Assembly (NCBI RefSeq): GCF_940670765.1
Contig: NZ_CALNVW010000037.1
Location: 1 to 64,000 of the forward strand
Source of the DNA: Streptomyces sp. A 4/2
GTDB lineage: Bacteria; Actinomycetota; Actinomycetes; Streptomycetales; Streptomycetaceae
DNA: 64,000 nt
Direction of reading: 5' to 3'
In this document: positions 45,015 through 53,187 of the stretch, in pieces
Layout: every line of letters begins with the position of its first letter
Position numbering within the stretch: the stretch's first letter is position 1
The notes under the pieces: model-generated
The model's database searches: none
The model's input: only the letters and a program-made list of their open reading frames with translations
What the model was told of the DNA's origin: nothing
Position numbers and translations under genes: made by a program

Positions 45015-46232
45015 TCACCCGGCCGGTTCTTCCCGGTCCGGCGCCGCGTCGGCCGGGAGTTCGGCCACCAGCCGGAAACCGGACCGCTGGCCGGGGCCCG
45101 CCTCCAGGGATCCGCCGGCCGCCGCGAGGCGTTCGGTCAGACCCTTCAGCCCGCTGCCGGGTGGCGTAGAGCCTACGCCGCGACCGTTGTCCTTGATCAC
45201 CAGGCGGACGCGTTCGGGTGCTCCGCCGTCCACGGTGATCTGGCAGCGGGTGGCACCGCTGTGCCGTACGGCGTTGGTGACGGACTCCCGGACGACCCAG
45301 CCGAGCAGCGCGGCGTTCTCCGGCGCCAGCGGCGGGCCCGACTGCCGTACGACGGGCTCGATCCCGGCCGCGGTGAGCGCCGAACGGGCCCGGTCGAGTT
45401 CGCTGGCCAGGCTCGCGTCGCGATACCCGGTGACCGCCTCGCGGATCTCGGTGAGGGCCTGTCTGCCGACGGTCTCGATGTCGGAGATCTGACCGAGCGC
45501 CGCCTCCATGTCGCGCGGGGCGATCCGGCGGGCGGCCTCCGACTTCACGACGATCACGGAGAGCGTGTGGCCGAGCAGGTCGTGCAGATCGCGGGAGAAA
45601 CGCAGCCGCTCCTGCTCCACCGCCGAACGGGCCAACTCCTGCCGGGTGGAGCGGAGTTCCATGACCGTCTCGGAGAGCGTCAGGACCGCGGCGGTCACCG
45701 CGCCGGAGATGAACGTGCCGTAGCCGAGCGTCCAGGGGTCCCAGGGGCTGTGCCCCTCCTGCCCCGAGATGTAACCCGCGGAGCCCGCGACCACCACCAG
45801 TGCCAGCCCGAGTTGCCGGTCGCGCAGGGTGGTGCCGATGGCCAGCGAGAGCAGCGGGAAGAACAGCAGCCAGTTGTCCCCGTAGCCGAGGGCCAGGCCG
45901 TAGGTGATGGCCGCCATCAGACCCAGCAGGTACAGCGTGACGTGGCTCTTCCGCTTCTCCGGGTCGAAGGCGCGGAACGCCACCGAGACGTAGAGGGAGT
46001 TGAAGGCCAGCAGCCCGGCCCCGCCGATCCACGGGTTGGGGGCGTCGCCGCCGATCAGGTTGGAGAAGCTGCCCAGGCCGAGCAGCAGCCACGGCAGCAG
46101 GGCGAAGGCGTTCGGCGGGCCGGGACGTTTCTGCTCCTCGGCCTCCTTCAGCCGCTCCTTGTGCCGCTTCCACCCCTCGCGCAGCCCGTGCGGTCGACGT
46201 GGCCCACGCGGCCCGTTCAGCTTCTCGCCCAT
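45015..46232 (-). CDS. Sensor histidine kinase (HisKA_3 type)
   Basis: A 405-residue membrane sensor kinase with five to six N-terminal membrane helices (residues ~45-190), a dimerisation/phosphoacceptor helix with FSRDLHDLLGHTLS and an ATPase domain with DNGRGVGS and GSGLKGLTERL. ATG at 46232 follows GGGAGAGG; an upstream GTG overlapping the permease stop (46247) is an alternative. It pairs with the NarL-type regulator downstream and is 11 bases or less from the ABC permease, in one operon. Confidence 0.92.
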   Translation of the reverse strand: MGEKLNGPRGPRRPHGLREGWKRHKERLKEAEEQKRPGPPNAFALLPWLLLGLGSFSNLIGGDAPNPWIGGAGLLAFNSLYVSVAFRAFDPEKRKSHVTLYLLGLMAAITYGLALGYGDNWLLFFPLLSLAIGTTLRDRQLGLALVVVAGSAGYISGQEGHSPWDPWTLGYGTFISGAVTAAVLTLSETVMELRSTRQELARSAVEQERLRFSRDLHDLLGHTLSVIVVKSEAARRIAPRDMEAALGQISDIETVGRQALTEIREAVTGYRDASLASELDRARSALTAAGIEPVVRQSGPPLAPENAALLGWVVRESVTNAVRHSGATRCQITVDGGAPERVRLVIKDNGRGVGSTPPGSGLKGLTERLAAAGGSLEAGPGQRSGFRLVAELPADAAPDREEPAG

Positions 46233-46243
46233 CGCCTCTCCCG

Positions 46244-46969
46244 TCACACGGTCCTCGCGGACCGACGGTACGAGATCACCGCGTACGTGCCGAACACCAG
46301 GAGCCAGGCCACCAGCACCGCGACCGTACCGGGACCGGGCGCGCTGCCGTGGGTGGTGGACCAGCCCAGCTCGGCGAACCGGTTGGTCGGTGTGTACCGG
46401 GCGACCGAGCGCAGCCAGCCGGGGAAGGCGTCGACGGGGAACCACAGGCCGCCGACGATCGCGAGCCCCATCAGACAGGCCACGTTCACCACGCCCGTCG
46501 TCTGGGCGGTCAGCCGGTAGCCGTTGCCGATGCCCAGCAGCGTGAAGGGCAGTGCGCCGATCCAGAGCAGCAGGGCGAGCACCACCCACTGCCAGGCGTC
46601 CATCCGTACGCCGTTGACCAGTACCCCGGACAGCAGCACCGCCAGAATGCCCGGCAGTACGGTCGCCGAACCCGCGATCGCCCGGCCCAGCACCACCTGG
46701 GAGGGCGGCAGCGGAGTCACCCGCAACTGCCGCAGCCAGCCCAGGGACTTGTCCGAGGCGACGCCGGTACCGACGCCGAGCGCGGCGCCCAGCGCTCCGT
46801 ACGCGGCCATACCGACCATCGAGGTGACCCGCCAGGCGGCCGACGCCGAGTCGGTGGGGCCGATGTTGGTGAACAGCAGATACATCATCACCGGCATCCC
46901 CACGCCGAAGACGACGAATCCGGTGTCGCGCAGGGTGCGCCGCACTTCGAGCTTGATGTACTCCAGCAT
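46244..46969 (-). CDS. ABC-2 type transporter permease
   Basis: A 241-residue membrane protein with six hydrophobic helices of the ABC-2 (drug/polysaccharide exporter) type. The start overlaps the ATPase stop by one base (TGATG). With the ATPase and the two-component system it forms a drug- or lipid-stress-type module common in actinobacteria and firmicutes. Confidence 0.9.
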   Translation of the reverse strand: MLEYIKLEVRRTLRDTGFVVFGVGMPVMMYLLFTNIGPTDSASAAWRVTSMVGMAAYGALGAALGVGTGVASDKSLGWLRQLRVTPLPPSQVVLGRAIAGSATVLPGILAVLLSGVLVNGVRMDAWQWVVLALLLWIGALPFTLLGIGNGYRLTAQTTGVVNVACLMGLAIVGGLWFPVDAFPGWLRSVARYTPTNRFAELGWSTTHGSAPGPGTVAVLVAWLLVFGTYAVISYRRSARTV

Positions 46970-47988
46970 CAGACGTCCGCCTTCTGGGGTCGGGGCGCGG
47001 TTCCGTGCCCGCTCTCGTTCGTGGGTTCGCCGGGTACGTGGGCGGGTTCGTGCGAGGTGAGTTCGTGCGAGGCGGGTTCGTGCGAGGCGGGTTCGTGCGA
47101 GGTGAGGCGGAGGAAGGCGTCCTCCAGGGTGGCCGGGGCGACCGCGAGTCCGCGGATCGCGCCCAGCTCCGCGAGGGCGACGACGGTGGCGTCGGAGTCG
47201 TCCGTACGCAGCGACGCCCGGTCCCCGCGGATCTCCACGGCGGTGACGCCGGGCAGCAGCGGAAGCCCTTCCGTTCCCCGGCCCGCCAGGTCGAAGGAGA
47301 CCAGGCTGCCGCCCGCCGAGCGCTTGATCAGCTCGGCGCTGCCGTCCGCGACGATCCGGCCCCGGTCGATGACCACGATGCGGTCGGCGTTGCCGTCGGC
47401 CTCCTCCAGGTAGTGCGTGGAGAAGAGCACGGTGTTCCCTCGTCGCGCGTACGCCCGCATGGAGTCCCAGAACGCCCGCCTGGCCTCCACGTCGAGCGCG
47501 GCGGTCGGCTCGTCGAGGACGATCAGCTCCGGGTTCCCGGCGAGCGCCACGGCGAACCGGACCCGTTGTGTCTGGCCGCCGGAGAGCTTGTCGACCCGGC
47601 GGCCCGCGAACTCGGCGAGGCCCGCCATGTCCAGCGCCTCGGACACCGGGAGGGGGCGCGGGTACGTACTGGCGACGAAGGCGACCAGTTCCCGCACCGT
47701 CACCCGGGGGATCGGCTGCCCGGTCTGCAGCATCGCCCCCACCAGCCCGGCCCGTACCGCCTGTTCGGGCGTCCGGCCGAAGAGCCGCACCTGCCCGCTG
47801 TCGGGCTGGTCGAGCCCGAGTAGCAGTCCGATCGTGGTGGACTTCCCGGCCCCGTTGCGCCCCAGGAGCGCGACGGTCTCCCCGCGGTGGATCTCCAGAT
47901 CGGCGCCGTCCACGGCCCGTACCGCGCCGAAGGTCTTGACCGCGCCGGTGAAGCTCACCGCGGGGCCGGTGTCTGCTGTCTGCGTCAT
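46969..47988 (-). CDS. ABC transporter ATPase (DrrA-like exporter)
   Basis: A 339-residue ATPase with Walker A GRNGAGKST, signature LSGGQTQR, Walker B LIVLDEP and a H-loop STHYLEEAD. After a C-terminal domain typical of DrrA-like exporters, the protein ends with a repetitive SHEPA/SHELT tail encoded by a 15-bp DNA repeat. ATG at 47988 is the likelier of two nearby starts. First gene of the four-gene exporter/two-component operon. Confidence 0.92.
   Translation of the reverse strand: MTQTADTGPAVSFTGAVKTFGAVRAVDGADLEIHRGETVALLGRNGAGKSTTIGLLLGLDQPDSGQVRLFGRTPEQAVRAGLVGAMLQTGQPIPRVTVRELVAFVASTYPRPLPVSEALDMAGLAEFAGRRVDKLSGGQTQRVRFAVALAGNPELIVLDEPTAALDVEARRAFWDSMRAYARRGNTVLFSTHYLEEADGNADRIVVIDRGRIVADGSAELIKRSAGGSLVSFDLAGRGTEGLPLLPGVTAVEIRGDRASLRTDDSDATVVALAELGAIRGLAVAPATLEDAFLRLTSHEPASHEPASHELTSHEPAHVPGEPTNESGHGTAPRPQKADV
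47041..47100 (+). repeat. 15-bp tandem repeat in 3' end of ABC ATPase gene
   Basis: Four units of GGCGGGTTCGTGCGA or GGTGAGTTCGTGCGA, encoding SHEPA/SHELT on the minus strand. Confidence 0.93.
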
Positions 47989-48086
47989 GACCCCCACGCT
48001 ACGGAGCGGGCCGGGCCGCGCGGCAGATGCGCATGTACGGACCCGGCCGGGACAAATGTCACGGCCGACCGGAGGTCCGACAGAGA

Positions 48087-48101
48087 TCTGACGTGGCGTC
48101 A
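48087..48101 (+). promoter_or_regulatory. CTGACGnnnCGTCAG palindrome, MaoC operon promoter
   Basis: CTGACG-TGG-CGTCAG, perfect 15-bp palindrome, 49 bases before the KstR-type site at 48151. Confidence 0.7.
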
Positions 48102-48150
48102 GGAGTCTTCACAAGTGCTGAGGGGTGCGTTATACATGGGGTCATCGGCC

Positions 48151-48164
48151 TAGAACGCGTTCTA
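48151..48164 (+). promoter_or_regulatory. KstR-type operator, MaoC/ADH/SDR operon
   Basis: TAGAACGCGTTCTA is a perfect 14-bp palindrome and fits TnnAACnnGTTnnA exactly. TTATAC at 48130-48135 just upstream could be the -10 element, so the operator would cover the transcription start. Confidence 0.82.
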
Positions 48165-48192
48165 CAAAGGGCGCCGGAGGTCGGTCCCGTAC

Positions 48193-48234
48193 GACCTCGG
48201 TGCGCCTGACGGTGCGGACGGTCGCACCGAGGTC
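48193..48234 (+). terminator. Possible attenuator hairpin in MaoC leader
   Basis: GACCTCGGTGCG (48193-48204) pairs perfectly with CGCACCGAGGTC (48223-48234), followed by TTTCCC. It lies between the operator and the MaoC ribosome binding site, so it could reduce read-through. The 18-base loop is long for a plain terminator. Confidence 0.5.
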
Positions 48235-48261
48235 TTTCCCTCGTCAAGGAGCCCTCGCCCC

Positions 48262-49116
48262 ATGCCCATTGATGCCGCAGAGGCCGTTGCCGCCGAACCT
48301 CGCTCCAGCGAGATCACCTGGGGCCACAAGGACGTCCAGCTCTACCACCTCGGGGTCGGCGCCGGTCTGCCCGCCACCGACGCCGACGAGCTGCGCTACA
48401 CCCTGGAGTCCAGGCTGCACGTCCTGCCCAGCTTCGCCACGGTCGCCGGCGCGGGCACGGCCCTGGCGGGCGGCCTCACCGCACCCGGGATCGAGGTGGA
48501 CCTCGCCGCCGTCCTGCACGGCGGGCAGACCGTCGTCCTGCACCGGCCGATCCCCGTCGAGGGCACGGCCGTCTCCGCGTCCCGCGTCCAGGCGGTGTAC
48601 GACAAGGGGAAGGCCGCCGTCATCGTGCTGCGCTCCGAAGTGAGTGACGCCGAGGGCCCGTTGTGGACCAGCGACTCCCAGATCTTCGTACGGGGCGAGG
48701 GCGGGTTCGGCGGCGAACGCGGCCCCTCGGCCCGGCTCGAACTCCCCGACCGGGCGCCCGACCGCACCGAGGAGCGCCCGATCCGCCCGGACCAGGCCCT
48801 GCTCTACCGGCTCTCCGGCGACTGGAACCCGCTGCACGCCGACCCGGAGTTCGCCAAGCTCGCCGGGTTCGACCGGCCGATCCTGCACGGGCTCTGCTCG
48901 TACGGAATGACGCTCAAGGCCGTCGTCGACACCGTGCTCGGCGGCGATGTCGCCCGGGTCGACTCGTACACCACCCGCTTCGCCGGTGTCGTCTTCCCCG
49001 GCGAGACCCTCCGGCTCCGGATGTGGGAGTCGCCGGGCCGTGTCCAGGTGGTCGTCTCGGCCGTCGAACGGGACGACGCGCCGGTCCTCGCCGACACCGT
49101 CGTCACGCACCACTGA
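48262..49116 (+). CDS. MaoC-family (2-enoyl-CoA hydratase 2) dehydratase
   Basis: A 284-residue double-hotdog hydratase that adds water to trans-2-enoyl-CoA to give the (3R)-hydroxyacyl-CoA. The hydratase-2 signature LSGDWNPLHADPEFAKLAGFDRPILHG is complete in the C-terminal hotdog. Start after AAGGAG. First gene of an operon with a Zn alcohol dehydrogenase and an SDR, behind KstR-type and CTGACG-type operators. Paired with the SDR it reconstitutes the two activities of peroxisomal multifunctional enzyme 2. Confidence 0.92.
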   Translation: MPIDAAEAVAAEPRSSEITWGHKDVQLYHLGVGAGLPATDADELRYTLESRLHVLPSFATVAGAGTALAGGLTAPGIEVDLAAVLHGGQTVVLHRPIPVEGTAVSASRVQAVYDKGKAAVIVLRSEVSDAEGPLWTSDSQIFVRGEGGFGGERGPSARLELPDRAPDRTEERPIRPDQALLYRLSGDWNPLHADPEFAKLAGFDRPILHGLCSYGMTLKAVVDTVLGGDVARVDSYTTRFAGVVFPGETLRLRMWESPGRVQVVVSAVERDDAPVLADTVVTHH

Positions 49117-49170
49117 CCGGCACCGTCGTCACGCACCACTGACCGGCACCGTCGTCACACACCACTGACC
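49095..49170 (+). repeat. 26-bp repeat copying the MaoC gene end
   Basis: Three copies (49095-49120, 49121-49146, 49147-49170). The first contains the last MaoC codons (Val-Val-Thr-His-His) and stop; the third has one change and is truncated. Confidence 0.95.
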
Positions 49171-49203
49171 CACCAGAAGTAGCCGTATGTGAGGAGCCGC
49201 ACC

Positions 49204-50280
49204 ATGCGCGCAGCCGTACTGCACGAGATAGGCCAGGAGAAGCTCGAGGTCCACGACGACGTCGAGGCGGTGGGCTTCGGCCCCGGCAAGGTCAAGATCA
49301 GGGTCCGGGCCACCGGGCTCTGCCACTCGGACGTCTCCGCGATGAACGGGGTGCTTCCGCAGCCCGCGCCGTTCGTCCCCGGCCACGAGGGCGCGGGCGA
49401 GATCCTGGACGTCGGCGACGGGGTCACGGGTCTCAGCCAGGGCGACCGGGTGGTGCTCTGCTGGCTGCCCGCCTGCGGGATCTGCCCGGCCTGCAAGCGC
49501 GGCCAGACCGAGCTGTGCCTCGCCGGGTTCATGAACGCGGGCACCCCCAACTTCAAGCGCCCCGGCGGCGATGTCTTCGGATTCGCCGGGACCGGCACCT
49601 TCACCGAGGAGGTCGTCGTGGGCGCGGGGTGCGCGGTGCCCATCCCCGACGACGTGCCGTTCGAGATCGCCGCGCTCATCGGCTGCGGCGTCACGACCGG
49701 GCTCGGCGCCGCCATCAACACCGCTGATGTGCAGGCCGGTTCGTCGGTCGCGGTCATCGGCTGCGGCGGCGTCGGCATCTCCGCGATCCAGGGCGCGCGG
49801 CTCAGGGGCGCCTCCCAGATCATCGCCGTCGACCCGGTCGCCTCCCGCCGGGAGGCCGCGCTGAAGTTCGGCGCGACGGAGGCCATCGCCCCGGACGCGC
49901 TGACCGACGCCAAGCAGCGCATCACGGCGGGGGAGGGCTTCGACTACGTCTTCGAGGTCGTCGGCAAGTCGGCCACGGCCCGGACGGCGTACGAGACGAC
50001 CCGGCGCGGCGGCACCCTGTGCGTGGTCGGCGCGGGCGCCATGGACGACTTCCTCCAGCTCAACATGTTCGAGCTGTTCTTCGACGAGAAGCGGATCCTG
50101 CCCTCCATGTACGGCGGCGGGGACGTCGTCCGCTCCTACGAGCGGGCCATCTCGCTCTGGCGGGCCGGACGCATCGACCTCGAAGGGCTGATCACGCACC
50201 GGGTGCCGCTCGCCGGGATCAACGACGCGCTGGTGCAGATGCGTACGGGCGAGGCGCTGCGCACCTGCATCGAGATCTGA
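49204..50280 (+). CDS. Zn-dependent alcohol dehydrogenase (class III-like MDR)
   Basis: A 358-residue medium-chain dehydrogenase. Catalytic zinc ligands are in TGLCHSD and PGHEGAGEI; the structural-zinc lobe is CGICPACKRGQTELC; the Rossmann motif is VIGCGGVGISAIQGA. It oxidises an alcohol with NAD+. Start after GAGGAG. Within the MaoC operon it could handle an omega-hydroxyl or hydroxyacyl substrate and feed the aldehyde dehydrogenase of the same regulon. Its stop codon begins a 9-bp repeat array. Confidence 0.93.
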   Translation: MRAAVLHEIGQEKLEVHDDVEAVGFGPGKVKIRVRATGLCHSDVSAMNGVLPQPAPFVPGHEGAGEILDVGDGVTGLSQGDRVVLCWLPACGICPACKRGQTELCLAGFMNAGTPNFKRPGGDVFGFAGTGTFTEEVVVGAGCAVPIPDDVPFEIAALIGCGVTTGLGAAINTADVQAGSSVAVIGCGGVGISAIQGARLRGASQIIAVDPVASRREAALKFGATEAIAPDALTDAKQRITAGEGFDYVFEVVGKSATARTAYETTRRGGTLCVVGAGAMDDFLQLNMFELFFDEKRILPSMYGGGDVVRSYERAISLWRAGRIDLEGLITHRVPLAGINDALVQMRTGEALRTCIEI

Positions 50281-50391
50281 GGGATCCGAGGGATCCGAGG
50301 GATCTGGGAGGAGGCCTGAGGGATCTGTGAAATCCGAGGGATCCGTGAGATCCGTGAGATCCGAGGGATCCGAGGGATCCGTGAGATCCGA
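50272..50391 (+). repeat. 9-bp tandem array starting at the ADH stop codon
   Basis: Twelve units of GRGATCYGW type; the first, GAGATCTGA, is the Glu-Ile-stop of the dehydrogenase. A 12-base interruption lies at 50308-50319. A second short array of GCCGTAACGGAGA units follows at about 50421-50461. Confidence 0.94.
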
Positions 50392-50496
50392 GCCGCGCCG
50401 GTCCTCAGAGCCGGTAGCGCTGTAACGGAGACGCCGTAACGGAGACGCCGTAACCGGAGACCTGTGGCTCCGGAGACCCGTAAGGAGAGCTGGTCC

Positions 50497-51441
50497 ATGT
50501 CTTTGCCACTCGATGGCCTGTCCGCGATCGTCACCGGGGCCGGCCGCGGCCTCGGCCGTGCCGAGGCGCTGGAACTCGCCCGGCTCGGCGCGAGTGTCGT
50601 CGTCAACGACTTCGGCCAGCCGGGCCGCGACGGTTCCGGCGAGGCGTCCGCCGCGCCCGCCGAGGAGGTGGCCGCCGAGATCCGCGCGGCGGGCGGGCAG
50701 GCGGTCGCCCACCTCGGCGACGTCGCGGACCACGAACAGGCCCGCGCCCTGGTGCAGTTGGCGGTCGACACCTACGGGAAGCTCGACATCCTGGTCAACA
50801 ACGCGGGCATCCTGCGGGACCGCATGGTGTTCTCGATGAGCGAGAGCGAGTGGGACTCGGTGATCCGGGTCCACCTCAAGGGCCACTTCAACACCACCCA
50901 CTTCGCCTCCGTCCACTGGCGGGAGCGTTCCAAGGCCGCGGGCGGACCGGTCTACGGCCGGATCGTCAACACCTCCTCGGAGGCGTACCTGGCAGGCTCG
51001 GCGGGCCAGCCGAACTACGCGGCGGCCAAGGGCGGTGTCGTCGGGCTGACCACGTCGACGGCGCTGGCCCTCGGCAAGTACGGGGTGACCGCCAACGCGA
51101 TCTGCCCGCGCGCCAGGACCCGGATGACCGAGGACGTCTTCGCCGGATTCCAGGAGCCGGGCGCGGGCGAGCTGGATCCGCTGGCCCCCGAGCACGTCTC
51201 CCCGCTCGTCGGCTACCTCGCGTCCCCGGCCGCGGCCCAGGTCAACGGGCAACTGCTCGTGGTGCACGGCGGGATGGTCGCCGTCGTGGAACGGCCCAGG
51301 GTGGCCGCGAAGTTCGACACCGCGAAGACCGTGTTCTCGTACGAGGAGCTGGACGAGGTGCTCTCCCCGTACTACGCGGACCGGCCGCCGAACGAGACCT
51401 TCGCGGCCTCGGAGGTCCTGGGACTCAAGCACAGCGGCTGA
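50497..51441 (+). CDS. SDR-family (3R)-hydroxyacyl-CoA dehydrogenase-like protein
   Basis: A 314-residue short-chain dehydrogenase. The cofactor motif is TGAGRGLG at residues ~13-20; NNAG and the catalytic S...Y-x3-K (TSSEAYLAG, PNYAAAKGG) are present. RDRMVFSMSESEWDSVIRVHLKGHF and the long C-terminal extension match the dehydrogenase half of multifunctional enzyme 2. Start after AAGGAGA. Last gene of the MaoC operon; a strong hairpin follows. Confidence 0.91.
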   Translation: MSLPLDGLSAIVTGAGRGLGRAEALELARLGASVVVNDFGQPGRDGSGEASAAPAEEVAAEIRAAGGQAVAHLGDVADHEQARALVQLAVDTYGKLDILVNNAGILRDRMVFSMSESEWDSVIRVHLKGHFNTTHFASVHWRERSKAAGGPVYGRIVNTSSEAYLAGSAGQPNYAAAKGGVVGLTTSTALALGKYGVTANAICPRARTRMTEDVFAGFQEPGAGELDPLAPEHVSPLVGYLASPAAAQVNGQLLVVHGGMVAVVERPRVAAKFDTAKTVFSYEELDEVLSPYYADRPPNETFAASEVLGLKHSG

Positions 51442-51457
51442 CGGGCCGCTGCCACCG

Positions 51458-51508
51458 GCGCACAGGGAAGGGACCGGCCCCCGAGGGGACGGTCCCTTCC
51501 CTGTGCGC
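51458..51508. terminator. Terminator hairpin after SDR gene
   Basis: Arms 51458-51476 and 51490-51508 pair over 19 bp with a 13-base loop. It would also stop transcription from the minus-strand small gene at 51523. Confidence 0.85.
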
Positions 51509-51522
51509 GTACGCGTGATCGG

Positions 51523-51699
51523 TCAGGCAGCACCGGTGCGTTGCTCCGCCGCGCGGCGGTGGCGGCCGTTGGTCTCGGCCTCCGACGCCTCGGTGGGCGC
51601 CGCACTCCCTCGGTGCTTTCCGGAGCCTCCGGCTTCGCCCCGGCCCGCGGTCGCAGGCTGCGGCCTCGTCCGGGCGGTGTCGGTCCTGGCTTCAGACAT
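51523..51699 (-). CDS. Small hypothetical protein, Arg/Ala-rich
   Basis: A 58-residue frame too short to stand out by length: MSEARTDTARTRPQPATAG at the start and GRHRRAAEQRTGAA at the end. GGGGGAG lies 10 bases upstream of the ATG, codon use is Streptomyces-like, and a terminator follows. No motif or membrane helix. It may be an intrinsically disordered small protein; expression is unproven. Confidence 0.5.
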   Translation of the reverse strand: MSEARTDTARTRPQPATAGRGEAGGSGKHRGSAAPTEASEAETNGRHRRAAEQRTGAA

Positions 51700-51776
51700 G
51701 ATGAGACGTCTCCCCCGTCAAATCGCTCGCTTACTTCAGTTACTGCAGCGCTGCTCGTGTGGGCAGGCCCGAGATT

Positions 51777-53000
51777 CTAACCAGCCTGCGGGCGCCCGTT
51801 GAGAGGCGCCTGCTGCAACGGTACGGGCTTGCACACAACAGGAGTGTCAGGGGGGCCGCACGGTTCCTGACCAGGGACTTCCACTTGTGCGGGTTCTGTG
51901 CCCACCCCCATGGACAGCTCGATGGAGAGGTCGCAGGGCACCTCGCCGAGCGGCGCGATGTCCACCACTGAGACCGGTACCGGGCCCGTGGAGCACGGCA
52001 GCCTGAGCACCCCTTCCGCGGTCCACAGCCCGGCCCCCGCCAACCACCCCTCGGGCGCGGCCCGTTGCAGCAGCCGCCGGGCCGCGGGCCGCCACACCCC
52101 CAGCCAGCTGCCCGCCGCGCCGTCGATCCGCAGCGCGACCCCGCAGGTCTCCGGCATCAGCACCTGCCCCGGCTGCACGGCGAACGGCGAGACCACCGCG
52201 TCGTCCAGCCGCAGACACTCCGGGAAGCGCACCGGCCGCCGGCTCCCCAGGACGCCCCAGCCCAGCCGGTCGTACCCGGGCGCGTTCGACCGTACGAGCA
52301 GCAGGCCGCTGTCCGCGTCGGCCAGCAGCAGGCGGTCGTCGCTGTCGTCGGTGATCTGGAGCAGCGGGGTGACTTCGCCGCCCCGTTCCAGGTCGACCGC
52401 CACCGCCTTGGTGACCCCGTCCGTCTCCCGGTCCAGGGCCAGCATCCGGCCCGTACGGTCCAGCCACACCCCGCCGGTGCAGCGCCCCGGCACCTCCGTG
52501 ACGTACTCGGGCCCGAAGGCCCCGCCCGCCACCAGCCAGACCGTGGTCGCGTGCTCGCCCGGCGCCAGGGCGTAGGCGCAGGCGCTGCCCGGCGCGGGCG
52601 GCAGCAGGGTCAGCCGCTCGCACTCGACGCCCCCCAGGGGCACCTCGCCGGTGCCCGGACCGGTCGGATAGAGCAGGGAGAAGGTGTGCCGCCCCTCGAT
52701 GAACCGGCGGATCAGCACCCGCCCGTCGGCCAGCGGCAGCACGTCGGAGTCCGGCTCCTCGGGCTGGTGGCCGGGCAGTTCCACCGCGTACGGCTCGGGT
52801 CCGTCCAGCGTCCAGCGCTCGGGGAACCAGGCGTCCCCGCTGCGGCGGGCCAGCCGGGCGGCGTAGGACCCGTCGTGGGCAAGGGTGAAGTCCGTCCGCC
52901 GTACCGCGTCGAGACCGTCCGCGGTGTTCGCGAGGGTCGTGGCGGTCGTGTGGGGCTGCGTCGCGGTCATCGTCGCGGTTGTCGTGGCCGGGGCTGTCAT
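51777..53000 (-). CDS. Hypothetical protein, probable beta-propeller
   Basis: A 407-residue protein with regularly spaced beta-rich segments (DVLPLADGRVLIRRF, GGVWLDRTGRMLALDRETDG, DDRLLLADADSGLLLVRS), suggesting a propeller-like fold. The ATG at 53000 follows GGAGGTG; the N-terminal 30 residues are Thr/Ala-rich. No signal peptide. It is divergent from the siderophore-binding lipoprotein. The function is unknown. Confidence 0.7.
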   Translation of the reverse strand: MTAPATTTATMTATQPHTTATTLANTADGLDAVRRTDFTLAHDGSYAARLARRSGDAWFPERWTLDGPEPYAVELPGHQPEEPDSDVLPLADGRVLIRRFIEGRHTFSLLYPTGPGTGEVPLGGVECERLTLLPPAPGSACAYALAPGEHATTVWLVAGGAFGPEYVTEVPGRCTGGVWLDRTGRMLALDRETDGVTKAVAVDLERGGEVTPLLQITDDSDDRLLLADADSGLLLVRSNAPGYDRLGWGVLGSRRPVRFPECLRLDDAVVSPFAVQPGQVLMPETCGVALRIDGAAGSWLGVWRPAARRLLQRAAPEGWLAGAGLWTAEGVLRLPCSTGPVPVSVVDIAPLGEVPCDLSIELSMGVGTEPAQVEVPGQEPCGPPDTPVVCKPVPLQQAPLNGRPQAG

Positions 53001-53144
53001 CGTTCGGTCACCTCCGGACACCGAAGCTAGTTTTCGTACGTCCTGCCGAACCAGCCGGGTCGGACGAAGTCCCTCGTAAGGGTGGCCACCGCGGGGTTCG
53101 GCTGAGAAGGAGGGGGTGGGTGTGCTCGGCGGGAGAGGGGTGGT

Positions 53145-53163
53145 TAAGGTTAGGCACACCTAA
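53145..53163 (+). promoter_or_regulatory. Iron box (DmdR/DtxR-type operator)
   Basis: TAAGGTTAGGCACACCTAA differs from the streptomycete iron-box consensus TTAGGTTAGGCTCACCTAA at two positions. It lies 25 bases before the siderophore-binding lipoprotein start, so that gene is presumably repressed by iron-loaded DmdR. Confidence 0.88.
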
Positions 53164-53187
53164 GTAACCCTTGTCAGGAGCTTTGCC

